From positions 1-64,000 of the forward strand of contig DAOSUS010000004.1 in assembly GCA_035378955.1 (NCBI GenBank): a stretch of 64,000 nucleotides of DNA, written 5' to 3'. Within the stretch, counting starts at the first letter, position 1; each line of letters starts with the position of its first letter. The notes below the pieces were generated by a model that was not told the DNA's origin, did not search any database, and saw nothing but the letters and a program-made list of their open reading frames with translations. The DNA is from Candidatus Hydrogenedens sp. (GTDB taxonomy: Bacteria > Hydrogenedentota > Hydrogenedentia > Hydrogenedentales > Hydrogenedentaceae). Shown piece after piece: positions 51,693 through 60,746 of the stretch. Position numbers and translations under genes: made by a program.

Positions 51693-52721
51693 ATGATGAA
51701 ATTTAAAGTTGCTTTTGTAGGGTTGGGAAATATATGCAGGGAACGACATATTCCCGGATTAATGAAACTACCCAATGTTCAAATTATTGGCGTTATAAAT
51801 AGGACAGAACAATCGAGTAAAAAAGTAGCTCAGGAATATAAAATTCCCCGTGTATATTCCTCATGGGTAGAATTGGTCAATGACCCGGAAGTAGATATTG
51901 TCTGGATCGGCACCTGGCCTTATCTCCATGCTCCTGTAAGTATTTCCGCACTAAAAGCGGGAAAACATGTATTTTGTCAGGCTCGTATGGCAATGAATCT
52001 TTTAGAAGCACAACAAATGTATGAAACTGCTTGTCGAACAGGTAAGGTTGCTGGATTGTGCCCGGTGCCTTTCGGTATGACTTATGATAAAACGATTGCT
52101 CGAATAAGACGGGAAGGAATTCTTGGAGAAATATATTTTGTAAAAGTGAACAGTTTTAATGATTTTAACCTTGACCCTAATAAACCTTTGCATTGGCGTA
52201 AAGACCATCGGCTCTCCGGACAAAATGTGTTAACTTTAGGGATGTATATTGAATTGATACATCGTTGGTTTGGATGGACAAAAAGCGTTTGTGGAAATTA
52301 TCAGATTTTTACACCCACACGAAAGACACCCGAAGGAGAAATTGTAGAAATACAGGTTCCAGACCAGGTACAGGCTCAATTAGAACTTGTTTGTGGAACC
52401 ATAGCCCAACTGACCATATCCGGTATGTCAATCTATCCTCAGGAAAGTGTAGAAATTCATGCTCAATATAAAACGCTCTATTATGATGTACTCGAAGATA
52501 AACTCTATGAACTGGCTAAAAATGGAGAAAGAAAAATTATTGTTCCACAAGAAGAAGACTTTTACGATGTAAAAAATTGGTCTGTGGAAAAAGATTTTAT
52601 TGAAGCCGTGTCTATGGGTAAAGAGTATCATCCTAATTTTGAAGATGGATTAAAATATATGGAAGTATTAGACGCTATTTATAAATCCGCACACTCCAAC
52701 CAAAAAGTTTTTATTCGTTAA
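51693..52721 (+). CDS. Gfo/Idh/MocA-family oxidoreductase (cytoplasmic)
   Basis: The 342-residue enzyme has a Rossmann start KVAFVGLGNICRERHIPGL, DIVWIGTWPYLHAPVSISALKAGKHVFCQARMAMN (the EKP motif is replaced by QAR) and a C-terminal alpha/beta domain (GQNVLTLGMYIELIHRWFGW). No signal peptide, unlike the 44755 gene. The loss of the catalytic-region Lys in 'EKP' makes normal dehydrogenase activity uncertain. Its end overlaps the convergent glycosyltransferase gene by 11 bases. Confidence 0.8.
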   Translation: MMKFKVAFVGLGNICRERHIPGLMKLPNVQIIGVINRTEQSSKKVAQEYKIPRVYSSWVELVNDPEVDIVWIGTWPYLHAPVSISALKAGKHVFCQARMAMNLLEAQQMYETACRTGKVAGLCPVPFGMTYDKTIARIRREGILGEIYFVKVNSFNDFNLDPNKPLHWRKDHRLSGQNVLTLGMYIELIHRWFGWTKSVCGNYQIFTPTRKTPEGEIVEIQVPDQVQAQLELVCGTIAQLTISGMSIYPQESVEIHAQYKTLYYDVLEDKLYELAKNGERKIIVPQEEDFYDVKNWSVEKDFIEAVSMGKEYHPNFEDGLKYMEVLDAIYKSAHSNQKVFIR

Positions 52722-53697
52722 TCAGTTCTGTAAGCAATTTTTCCAATTGTATACTTCCTTCCTCCCATGTAGAAAAAAGTGTTTTATTGTTATGTGAAAA
52801 TGTGGGTTTTTGTTTTAACAAAGTATATATACGGTTTGGTATATCCATCGGGGTGTCATAAAAAAATAAATTTTCATTATCTCCCTCAAAAGGCAAATCT
52901 AATGCAGGGACAAAAACTTTTGCTCCTTTTGATATGAATTCCATTCCTATGTGATATAAATTTTTACTTAATACAGCGATGATTTCCCTTCCATCAATAA
53001 TCTTTTGTATCCAGTCATGAAATTCTTCCGCAGGGATGGTATTTAAATCCTTATTGCCTATATAGAGAATATCGTAATGAGGTTTTTCTTTTTCTATTTG
53101 TTCAGCAAGTGATTTTAAGTGTCGTTGTCGATCTTTATCTAAAATAAGTATTCTCTTTTGAATTTGCTTTTCTGTGTTTGTTATTTCATTTACATTAGAA
53201 CATACACCCATGGGGATGTAATTTAAATATTTTTCTGGCACACCTTTGTAAATTAAATCCTTTAATGTTTCTTTTTGGGGAATGATAACAGGACCTGGAA
53301 AATCATTTGAAGCAATCCATTTATTTCTCAGTGAAAAAATAATGGGTATATTTACAAAGGCTTCATCTATATCTAATTCAAATGGGTTCCCATCAATAAT
53401 TTCAATCAGCGTAAATGGCTTAATATCCTTGCTTACCCGTTTTAATCGTGATAAGAAAAAAGGCATTAACCAGCGATAGGTCAAGGAATTCCCTATATTA
53501 ATAACAAAGAAATTTCTCCAGTGTGAAAGGGAGGGGAACAGACTGAAGTTGTAAAGGTTCTTTCCCGGTTGAAGCCAATTAACGATATAACCTTTTCGGA
53601 ATAACGCCGAAAAAAGTTCTACACAGTAATATACTTTCCAATTCCATGGATATTCTGCCAACCGAAATGGGCTAATGATATATAATCTCTTTTTCAA
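52711..53697 (-). CDS. Glycosyltransferase-like protein (GT4-type fold)
   Basis: The 328-residue cytoplasmic protein looks like a diverged GT-B glycosyltransferase: start KKRLYIISPFRLAEYPWNWK, a mid-region KYLNYIPMGVCSNVNEI (acceptor/donor hinge), DKDRQRHLKSLAEQIEKEKPHYDILYIGN, and the donor-domain helix REIIAVLSKNLYHIGMEFISKGAKVFVPA. The E-x7-E donor motif is not clear, so the family call is moderate. It converges on the MocA gene with an 11-base overlap and stands apart from the main glycosylation island. Confidence 0.55.
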   Translation of the reverse strand: MKKRLYIISPFRLAEYPWNWKVYYCVELFSALFRKGYIVNWLQPGKNLYNFSLFPSLSHWRNFFVINIGNSLTYRWLMPFFLSRLKRVSKDIKPFTLIEIIDGNPFELDIDEAFVNIPIIFSLRNKWIASNDFPGPVIIPQKETLKDLIYKGVPEKYLNYIPMGVCSNVNEITNTEKQIQKRILILDKDRQRHLKSLAEQIEKEKPHYDILYIGNKDLNTIPAEEFHDWIQKIIDGREIIAVLSKNLYHIGMEFISKGAKVFVPALDLPFEGDNENLFFYDTPMDIPNRIYTLLKQKPTFSHNNKTLFSTWEEGSIQLEKLLTELINE

Positions 53698-53864
53698 CTA
53701 ATATTTCCCTTATAAAGTATTTCTTTGTTTACAATTTTAAATAAACGGGCAGAATAAATAATAATTTCACCTTTGTAAAAATTGTATAATTAGTATCCGT
53801 AGTTTTATAAGAATACATTTTGCAATATAAATACAACAGAACTTTTAGAGAAGTAGAGTAAATT

Positions 53865-55217
53865 ATGTCAGATACTTTAACATCAACAATGATAAAGAAT
53901 AAATTACCCGGACATTTTTTTAACTCTGAGAATATTGGTTTTTGTCGAGTTCCAGGGAGAGTTAATTTAATTGGAGAGCATACAGATTACAATGGTTTCT
54001 CTGTGCTTCCCGTAACTATCAAGAAGGAGGTTCATTGTGCCTTTTCTCGATGAAATGATAATGAAATACATCTTTTCAATGAAGACCCTCGATTTCAACC
54101 GTTGTCTTTTTTAAATCAACCTGAAATTTTACCTTCTCCTACAGGGTCATGGGACAACTATATTAAAGCAGGTGTGATTGCGTTAAACAAAAAATTTAAA
54201 GTTCGAACCTTTCCGGGGTTCAATTTATTCATAAAAAGCACCTTACCCATTGCAACAGGATTAAGTTCCTCATCGGCTCTTGTCATAACTGCTTCACTGG
54301 CATACTTAAAGATATTAGGCAAGGAATTAGGTAGGGATATATCACGATTGGAACTGGCAGAACTTATGGCGGAAGGAGAACATTTTGTAGGGACTAAAGG
54401 CGGTGGAATGGACCAAACGGTTATATTGAATGGTGAGGAAGGACATGCCTGTAAAATTGATTTTTTCCCTATTCGAACAGCCCTTATTCCCTTGTTTGAA
54501 GACTATGTTTTTATCGTTTGCGATTCAACTATACGTGCTCAAAAAACGGGGGCTTGTTTGCATCGGTATAATGCAGGACCGCGCATGTGTTTTCTTGCAT
54601 GTGCCCTTTTAGAAAAACATTTGCGGAATGAATTTGACAATGATTTGCACATTAAACGATTGGGGGATTTATGGTCGGGTGACCTGTGCCTTACCTTTAA
54701 TGAAATTCTTGATTTTACCGAACAGGCTATTCCCAAAGAATATCTATCATTGAAAGAAATTGCTTATCTTCTGGATATAACCCCACAGGATGTTCGTAAA
54801 TTATGGTTAGGCGAGATTGAAGAACCTGAGAAGGGCTTTCCTTTAAGAGCTCGTATACAACATGTAATAACAGAACATAAACGCGTAGAACTATCTCGAG
54901 ACGCATTATTAGCAAACGATGCATATACTTTTGGCAGGTTGATGAACGAATCTCATTCCAGTTGTGCTGATAATTATGAAATAAGTATTCCCGAACTGGA
55001 TATACTTACTCAAATTGCCCGCAAATACGGAGCCATTGGCTCGCGTCTTACGGGTGCCGGCTTTGGAGGATGTACCGTTAGCCTTGTTCCTCGTGAGAAA
55101 GTAGATTATTTTATGGAAAATGTTGAAAAACAATACTATCAGAAATATTTAGGACTTCCTTCGGCTCAGGGAATGTTTATTGCAGAGACATGTCCTTCCG
55201 CTTCATATATAAATTAA
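53865..55217 (+). pseudogene. GALK2-like galactokinase/N-acetylgalactosamine kinase with in-frame TGA (codon 63)
   Basis: The 450-codon frame is a GHMP kinase apart from a TGA at 54051-54053. Before the stop are [20 protein letters not shown] and VHCAFSR; after it, in the same frame, NDNEIHLFNEDPRFQPLSF, the ATP motif LPIATGLSSSSALVITAS, EHFVGTKGGGMDQTV and RLTGAGFGGCTVSLVP. The region between 200 and 400 (LMNESHSSCADNYEISIPELD) matches eukaryotic GALK2 better than E. coli GalK. The stop precedes the active site, so the truncated product would be inactive. A C-to-T change from CGA (Arg) is a simple origin. A sequencing or strain error, or read-through, is possible. Confidence 0.75.
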
Positions 55218-55238
55218 CTCTTTAACAGGACCTTTTTT

Positions 55239-56279
55239 ATGACTATCCTTTTCCGTGAATTATATGAAGCAAAAGAAAAAGAATGGTTATCACCGTTAGC
55301 ATGCCTTGCCATAAATTCCAAAGGGAGGCAAATCCCGGAAAAGGAAGACCCTTACCGCACCTGTTTTCAGCGAGACCGTGACCGTATAATTCATTCCAAA
55401 GCATTCCGCCGATTAAAACGGAAGACGCAGGTATTTCTTGCCCCCTTAGGAGATCATTACCGAACACGGCTTACACATACATTAGAAGTGGTGCAAATTG
55501 CACGAACTATATCTCGCGTTCTGAGGTTAAACGAAGATTTAACCGAAGCCATTGCTTTAGGGCATGATTTAGGTCATACGCCATTTGGACATGCGGGTGA
55601 ACGAGCACTAAATGAACTATTCTCATTCGGTTTTAACCATGCGGAACAGAGTTTGCGCGTTGTGGATATTCTCGAACAAAGACGAAAAGGCAAAAAAGGA
55701 TTAAATCTCACTTATGAGGTTCGGGAAGGAATTCGAAATCATTCTCGGGGAAAATGCATTCTTTTCGGACAACCCTGTCCGGAAAACATAAGTTATGAAG
55801 CACTTATTGTTAGTTTAAGTGATGTAATAGCATATATCACTCATGACATTGACGATGCAGTCCGTGCAAAAATTTTGAAAATTGACCAATTACCTTCAAA
55901 AGCCATTTCTATTCTTGGAAAAACGGCATCCGAACAGATTGATACTATGGTTCACGGGGTTATCGAAGGTTCTACACAGGGCAATATCCAGATTGTCCCG
56001 GATGTATTAAATGCTATTGTTGAATTAAGGACTTATTTGTTTGAAAAACTTTATCCATCCGAACCGATAGCAAGGGAAATTAACAAAGCCCAGAGGATTA
56101 TCCGTGAATTGTTCCATTACTTTATGAAAAATCCTCCCGAAGATATATTACAAAATGACCCTGAATTTACACAAAATTCTATAGAAAGAAATATTATTGA
56201 TTTTCTTGCAGGTATGACAGATGAATATGCTTTAAATAAATATCAAGAATTGTTTTTACCTTCCCCATGGCACACATAA
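55239..56279 (+). CDS. dgt: dGTP triphosphohydrolase-like HD-domain protein
   Basis: The 346-residue protein has the dGTPase start RTCFQRDRDRIIHSKAFRRLKRKTQVF, the metal motif HYRTRLTHTLEVVQIARTI, and the HD pair GHDLGHTPFGHAGE with the family end DEYALNKYQELF. It should cleave dGTP (or other dNTPs) to the nucleoside and triphosphate. It is of the shorter, dGTPase-like type (E. coli Dgt is about 505). It overlaps the PNP gene by 13 bases, which places hydrolysis and phosphorolysis of purine deoxynucleosides together. Confidence 0.93.
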   Translation: MTILFRELYEAKEKEWLSPLACLAINSKGRQIPEKEDPYRTCFQRDRDRIIHSKAFRRLKRKTQVFLAPLGDHYRTRLTHTLEVVQIARTISRVLRLNEDLTEAIALGHDLGHTPFGHAGERALNELFSFGFNHAEQSLRVVDILEQRRKGKKGLNLTYEVREGIRNHSRGKCILFGQPCPENISYEALIVSLSDVIAYITHDIDDAVRAKILKIDQLPSKAISILGKTASEQIDTMVHGVIEGSTQGNIQIVPDVLNAIVELRTYLFEKLYPSEPIAREINKAQRIIRELFHYFMKNPPEDILQNDPEFTQNSIERNIIDFLAGMTDEYALNKYQELFLPSPWHT

Positions 56280-56968
56280 AATTAGCAATCATAACAGGCT
56301 CGGGTTTGAATTTTACAAACATTTTAGATGTTTACTGTCAGGAAAAATCTTTATTCGATGTATTTCCCGAAATCACAACACAAATAGCAGGGCATAAATA
56401 TCAAATCATTGATGGCTTTATTGGTTCGATACCCACAATAATTTGCAGTGGCAGGATACATGCTTATGAGGGGTATGAATTTGAAAAATTTAAATCTTTT
56501 TTAAATTATTTTAGAGAACAAGGAATAACACATCTAATCTCTATAAATGCAGTAGGTGGATTAAATAAAGACATGTCTGTTGGAGATTTTGTATCCGTTG
56601 AAAAACTTGTTTCGGTTCAATATAAACCTTTTCCTATTCCTCCAATAATGTATCCATCATGGGTATTTCATCACTATCATCCGAAAGGCACTTATATCTG
56701 GGTAACGGGACCATGTTATGAAACGCAATCCGAATTACGACTATTTTTATCTATGGGAGGCGATGTTATCGGTATGAGCGGAGGACCGGAGTTATATTGG
56801 GCTATGGAAATGGGAATTAAAACAGCCATGTTTTCTTGTGTTACCAATTATTGTTTTGATCATTCCATCTTAACTCATGAACAGGTTGTCGCTAATGCAC
56901 AGAAAGCATGTGCTCGTTTTGAACAGATGTTCCGCAATATGGTTATAAAAGAACTTACTGACATTTAA
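56267..56968 (+). CDS. Purine nucleoside phosphorylase
   Basis: The 233-residue protein has the PNP/UDP family plan: LAIITGSGLNF (phosphate loop), CSGRIHAYEGYEF, LISINAVGGLNKDMSVGDFV, YIWVTGPCYETQSELRLF and VIGMSGGPELYWAMEMGIKTAMFSCVTNYCF. That is the type II/MTAP-like branch that phosphorolyses (deoxy)guanosine or inosine. The ATG lies within dgt (13-base overlap), so the pair likely converts dGTP to deoxyguanosine and then to guanine and deoxyribose-1-P. The last residues are unremarkable. Confidence 0.9.
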   Translation: MAHIKLAIITGSGLNFTNILDVYCQEKSLFDVFPEITTQIAGHKYQIIDGFIGSIPTIICSGRIHAYEGYEFEKFKSFLNYFREQGITHLISINAVGGLNKDMSVGDFVSVEKLVSVQYKPFPIPPIMYPSWVFHHYHPKGTYIWVTGPCYETQSELRLFLSMGGDVIGMSGGPELYWAMEMGIKTAMFSCVTNYCFDHSILTHEQVVANAQKACARFEQMFRNMVIKELTDI

Positions 56969-57023
56969 TTCTATATACATAACGATTATGTAAAAAAACT
57001 TTAAAGGATTTTATATAAATTTA

Positions 57024-58043
57024 CTAATTGTTCGGTGCTTCGGATAAAACAGGACGGTAATAATTAATAGCAGTAAATCCTATTGAGGTATCTTTTATAT
57101 TTAATTTTCTACCGGATTGCTCATAACCTAAAAAGGTTCCCTGAACATCCTTGGGTAAAAGGGCAACAAATAGATACATTGCATTCTTCCCACACACAGG
57201 GTTTTTTGTCCTTTCAAAATAATCCTGCAAACCTAACAGGTCTTTCTTCATGAGAAGGTCAATCAATTCTTTATCCAATTTTTCTTGCATTTCAAGCATT
57301 TGTTCCGCAGGTGCCGGTGTATAGTTAAATGAGGCACCCCACGATGTTAAATCCGTACTTAAAATTAACAGCGTTTTATCGGTAATAAATCTTCGTAATG
57401 TTTCTACGATATTTCTAAATACATTAGAACTCTCTTTTCCATAATTATCAACAAATTCACCAACGAGGACAGGAATAATTTTTGTTGATTTCATTTTATA
57501 CTGCAACATAGGTAAAATTACTTCTATAGAATATTCATTCTCATGGATGGCAGTTCTTCCCTGTCGCAATGATTTTTGTAATGATTGCATTACGATATAA
57601 GGAGACAAAGCTATTTGTTCTAATTTTTCATAATCAACACGCACAACACCTAAAGGTGTGGCAAAACCTTGAACAGAAGGCAAGGAACAACCAGCAAATT
57701 TAGCAATATGGCAAGGAGCTAAAATAATTACATTATCGAATTCTCCTTCTTTTATTTCCGCAAAAGCACGAGATATTAAATTTCCACATAAACCCCATCC
57801 TGAATGAGGGACAATACAGGCAACCAGTTTTTGATTTGTATTCGGGCTTGGTGGAACCTGTTCAAAAAATTTTTGAATGGTTTCTTTTAATACTGGTAAA
57901 TCACCGGGATACAATGTTCCTGCAGAGATAGGACGGCGTATTTTCTCAGCAGAAAATCCCAATGGATTAAAGAATAAAAGCAAAATAATTAATAAACAAG
58001 TTATTGGTTTTATACTTCTTCCCATAAAGAAAGGTAAATACAT
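57024..58043 (-). CDS. Memo-like (AmmeMemoRadiSam system protein B family) protein with signal peptide
   Basis: The 339-residue protein has an N-terminal signal or anchor (SIKPITCLLIILLLFFNPLGFSA). The Memo fold follows: RRPISAGTLYPGD, CIVPHSGWGLCG, IILAPCHIA, IHENEYSIEVILPMLQY and LILSTDLTSWGASFNY. The H-x-x-W, H and D/T positions of the family's putative metal site are present. Usual neighbours (AMMECR1 and a radical-SAM protein) are absent here. A second start at 58025 would keep the signal. Family members are cytoplasmic as a rule, so an exported copy is unusual; its role is unknown. Confidence 0.85.
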   Translation of the reverse strand: MYLPFFMGRSIKPITCLLIILLLFFNPLGFSAEKIRRPISAGTLYPGDLPVLKETIQKFFEQVPPSPNTNQKLVACIVPHSGWGLCGNLISRAFAEIKEGEFDNVIILAPCHIAKFAGCSLPSVQGFATPLGVVRVDYEKLEQIALSPYIVMQSLQKSLRQGRTAIHENEYSIEVILPMLQYKMKSTKIIPVLVGEFVDNYGKESSNVFRNIVETLRRFITDKTLLILSTDLTSWGASFNYTPAPAEQMLEMQEKLDKELIDLLMKKDLLGLQDYFERTKNPVCGKNAMYLFVALLPKDVQGTFLGYEQSGRKLNIKDTSIGFTAINYYRPVLSEAPNN

Positions 58044-58089
58044 ATTTTTTTATTCCTTATTTATTGCAAATTTTTAGTTGCTTGTGAAT

Positions 58090-58119
58090 TTGAGGATTAT
58101 TATATATAATCAGTATAAT
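58090..58119 (+). promoter_or_regulatory. Candidate promoter for the EF-G2 gene, with overlapping dyad
   Basis: TTGAGG (58090-58095) and TATAAT (58114-58119) are separated by 18 bases, about 100 bases before the EF-G-like ATG. The spacer contains GATTAT and ATAATC arms around TATAT (58095-58111), a short palindrome that might be an operator between this and the divergent Memo gene. Confidence 0.4.
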
Positions 58120-58218
58120 ACATACTCTATGATTTTAAATGAAAATGGATAATCGTGCAGTAATTTCTTTTTAAATTCAATTTTAATCCTATAACCCTAA
58201 TAAGAATGGAGTTATCCG

Positions 58219-60258
58219 ATGGCACAATTTGACCCGAGAAAAGTTCGTAATGTTGGTTTTGCAGGACATGGTGGTGTTGGGAAAACAATGTTAATTGAAC
58301 GAATATTGTATTCCGCAGGACTAACCAGTCGTTTAGGAAGTATTGAAGATGGAAACACTGTTTGTGATTATCTGGAAGATGAAAAAGACCGCAAGTGTTC
58401 CATCGCTATGAAATTAGTTCATTTAGATTGGAAGGGTACACGGATACATATTGTTGACCATCCGGGTTATACAGACTTCATCGGAGAATTATGCGCATCC
58501 TCTGCCGTGCTTGATGCGTTAGTTATTCTGGTGGACGCAACTACTGGTGTTCAGGTAGGAACGGATATAGCATGGAAATATGCGGAAAAGAGACAAATTC
58601 CCCGTGCTATTTTTGTTAATAAATTAGACCGCGAACATACTAACTTCAACGAAGTAGTTGAAAAAATTCAGAATGCCTATGGCAAACACTGTGTCCCAAT
58701 AGTAATGCCCATAGGTCAATCCGCAAATTTGAAAGGTGTTGTTAATATTGTCACGGGAGATGCCTCTGTTTTAGGTGCAGAAGCAGAAAAGGCAAAGGAA
58801 GCCATCGTAGAGGTAGTCGCAGAAACAGATGAAGCACTTATGGAAAAATATCTGGAAACATTTGAACTATCTCAGGAAGAATTTGATAAAGGGCTCCAGA
58901 AAGGAATTAGCACAGGGAAAATTATACCTATTATCGCAGGTAGTGTTACCCAAGGAATTGGTCATGAAGAATTGCTTGACATTATAGCCAATTCATTCCC
59001 CAACCCGTTAGAACGGACTGTTGTGGCAAAGAATTCTGCGGGCGAAGATGTCGTTATAACACCTGACCCTGATGGTCCCTTTGTGGCTCAGGTATTCCGT
59101 TCTATGGTTGACCCATTTGTAGGACATCTTACTTATTTCCGTGTGTTTTCCGGCACTTTACGGTCGGATTCTGATTTTTACAATAGTTCCACACAAACCA
59201 AAGAGCGTTCTGGTAAAATTGTAATGCTGATAGGAAAGGAACAAAAACAGGTAGCGGAAGTAGGTCCTGGCGATATTGCAGCAATGACAAAGTTAAAGAA
59301 TACCCATTTTGGAGATACTTTGACTGTCCTGGGAAATGAGATTAAGCTTCCTACAATTGAATTACCACGCTCTATGGTTAAATTAGCCATTTCTCCAAAA
59401 TCAAGAAACGATGAAGACCGTATCGGTGAAGCTCTAAATCGCATGGCAGAAGAAGACCCTACTTTCAGCCATTACAGAGATAATGAAACAGGAGAACATG
59501 TTATACGCGGGATGGGTGATTTACAGATTGAAATTCTGTTAAATCGAATGAAAAGGAAATATAATGTAGAAGCAGAAACCCGTCTTCCCAAAGTCGCCTA
59601 CAAGGAAACCATTCGTGGTAAAGCAGAAGTTCAGGGGAAATATAAGAAACAGACCGGAGGTCATGGTCAATACGGTGATGTGCACCTTCGACTTTCTCCC
59701 AATGAACGCGGAGGAGGATATAAATTTGTAGATAGTATTGTAGGCGGTGTTGTCCCCAAACAATACATTCCTGCTGTTGATAAAGGAGCACAGGAAGCAC
59801 TGGCAAAAGGTGTTATTTCAGGACACCCTGTTGTTGACATCGTTGTTGATTTATTCTTTGGTTCCTATCACACAGTGGACTCATCCGAACTCGCTTTCAA
59901 AATTGCCGCTTCGCTTGCTATACAAAAGGGCGTTCGTGAAGCAAATCCATGTATTTTAGAACCCATTATGGAAATTACAGTAACCGTCCCGGAAGATTTC
60001 ATGGGTGATATTACTGGGGATTTAAATAGTCGCCGCGGAAGAATCTTAGGGATGGAACCTGTCGGTGGTGGTTTACAACAAATACGGGCATTGGTTCCTG
60101 AATCAGAAATCCTCCGATATGCAACTGATTTAAGAAGTATGACAGGTGGTAGAGGAACCTTCGATTTGAAATTTAGCCATTATGACGAAGTGCCCGAATT
60201 TATTGCAAAAGACATTATTGCTGCTTATGAAAAATCCCGTGAAGCAGGAAATGAATAA
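58219..60258 (+). CDS. EF-G2-type translation elongation factor paralogue
   Basis: The 679-residue GTPase has Walker A GHGGVGKT (16-23), G4 NKLD (134-137) and the EF-G domains II-V (GGGYKFVDSIVGGVVPKQYIPAVDKGAQEA, GDITGDLNSRRGRILGM). The G3 motif is DHPGYTDF with Tyr84 where canonical EF-G has the catalytic His, and the switch-I RGITI is RKCSIAM (Ser61 for Thr). This is the pattern of FusA2/EF-G2 paralogues, whose GTP hydrolysis is reduced. Ribosome translocation is therefore unlikely to be its main role; stress or recycling functions have been suggested for the family. The canonical EF-G gene is not in the window. Confidence 0.93.
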   Translation: MAQFDPRKVRNVGFAGHGGVGKTMLIERILYSAGLTSRLGSIEDGNTVCDYLEDEKDRKCSIAMKLVHLDWKGTRIHIVDHPGYTDFIGELCASSAVLDALVILVDATTGVQVGTDIAWKYAEKRQIPRAIFVNKLDREHTNFNEVVEKIQNAYGKHCVPIVMPIGQSANLKGVVNIVTGDASVLGAEAEKAKEAIVEVVAETDEALMEKYLETFELSQEEFDKGLQKGISTGKIIPIIAGSVTQGIGHEELLDIIANSFPNPLERTVVAKNSAGEDVVITPDPDGPFVAQVFRSMVDPFVGHLTYFRVFSGTLRSDSDFYNSSTQTKERSGKIVMLIGKEQKQVAEVGPGDIAAMTKLKNTHFGDTLTVLGNEIKLPTIELPRSMVKLAISPKSRNDEDRIGEALNRMAEEDPTFSHYRDNETGEHVIRGMGDLQIEILLNRMKRKYNVEAETRLPKVAYKETIRGKAEVQGKYKKQTGGHGQYGDVHLRLSPNERGGGYKFVDSIVGGVVPKQYIPAVDKGAQEALAKGVISGHPVVDIVVDLFFGSYHTVDSSELAFKIAASLAIQKGVREANPCILEPIMEITVTVPEDFMGDITGDLNSRRGRILGMEPVGGGLQQIRALVPESEILRYATDLRSMTGGRGTFDLKFSHYDEVPEFIAKDIIAAYEKSREAGNE

Positions 60259-60284
60259 TTTAAGATTGCTTTTCGGATAAAATT

Positions 60285-60734
60285 TTACAGATTTGTAAAA
60301 ATTTTGACTATATGCTCTAAAACTGATTTGTCTTCTCCTTGTGCAACTAAAAGGAACATCTTTCGGCGTGCTACGCGCTCTGGCTTATTTTTTGAAGGAG
60401 CCGCACCTAATGATTGAGCAAGTCCCCATGCTTCAACAATTGCTGTGCCCGGGTCTTTTTTATACATCTCCGCATATCTTGCAATAGTTCCTTCATTATC
60501 ATACTGATATATATTTACTAACGCATCCCCCACTTTAAAACTTATTTGAGCGATAGATTCATTCGTTGGAGGATTGACTACTTGTATTTCAACTACTCCT
60601 AAATCCGATTTTTTAAATCCTTCTACAATTCTTTCCATATTCAGAGGAGCAGGAAGAAACTGCATTAAAATGGGGACACCGATGATAAGAATCCCTAATC
60701 CTATAAATATCTTGATTATTTTTGCCAAATCCAT
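60285..60734 (-). CDS. Small membrane-anchored protein at the end of the flagellar operon
   Basis: The 149-residue protein has one N-terminal membrane helix (IIKIFIGLGILIIGVPILMQFL) and a globular domain with ISFKVGDALVNIYQYDNEGTIARYAEMYKKDPG and RVARRKMFLLVAQGEDKSVLEHIVKIF. I do not recognise a family. It starts 12 bases after fliP, so it is probably the last gene of the flagellar operon and could be an accessory export-apparatus protein; that is inference from position. Confidence 0.65.
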   Translation of the reverse strand: MDLAKIIKIFIGLGILIIGVPILMQFLPAPLNMERIVEGFKKSDLGVVEIQVVNPPTNESIAQISFKVGDALVNIYQYDNEGTIARYAEMYKKDPGTAIVEAWGLAQSLGAAPSKNKPERVARRKMFLLVAQGEDKSVLEHIVKIFTNL

Positions 60735-60746
60735 AAAAGAGCCCTC

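Noticed and set aside
53865..55217. TGA recoded as a sense codon in this genome
   Set aside because: TGA ends the LOG-like, sigma-factor and ExbD genes at normal family lengths, and Trp is coded by TGG throughout.
55239..56968. dgt-pnp pair as a proven anti-phage system
   Set aside because: Neither gene has a defence-specific feature or a defence neighbour; purine salvage explains it.
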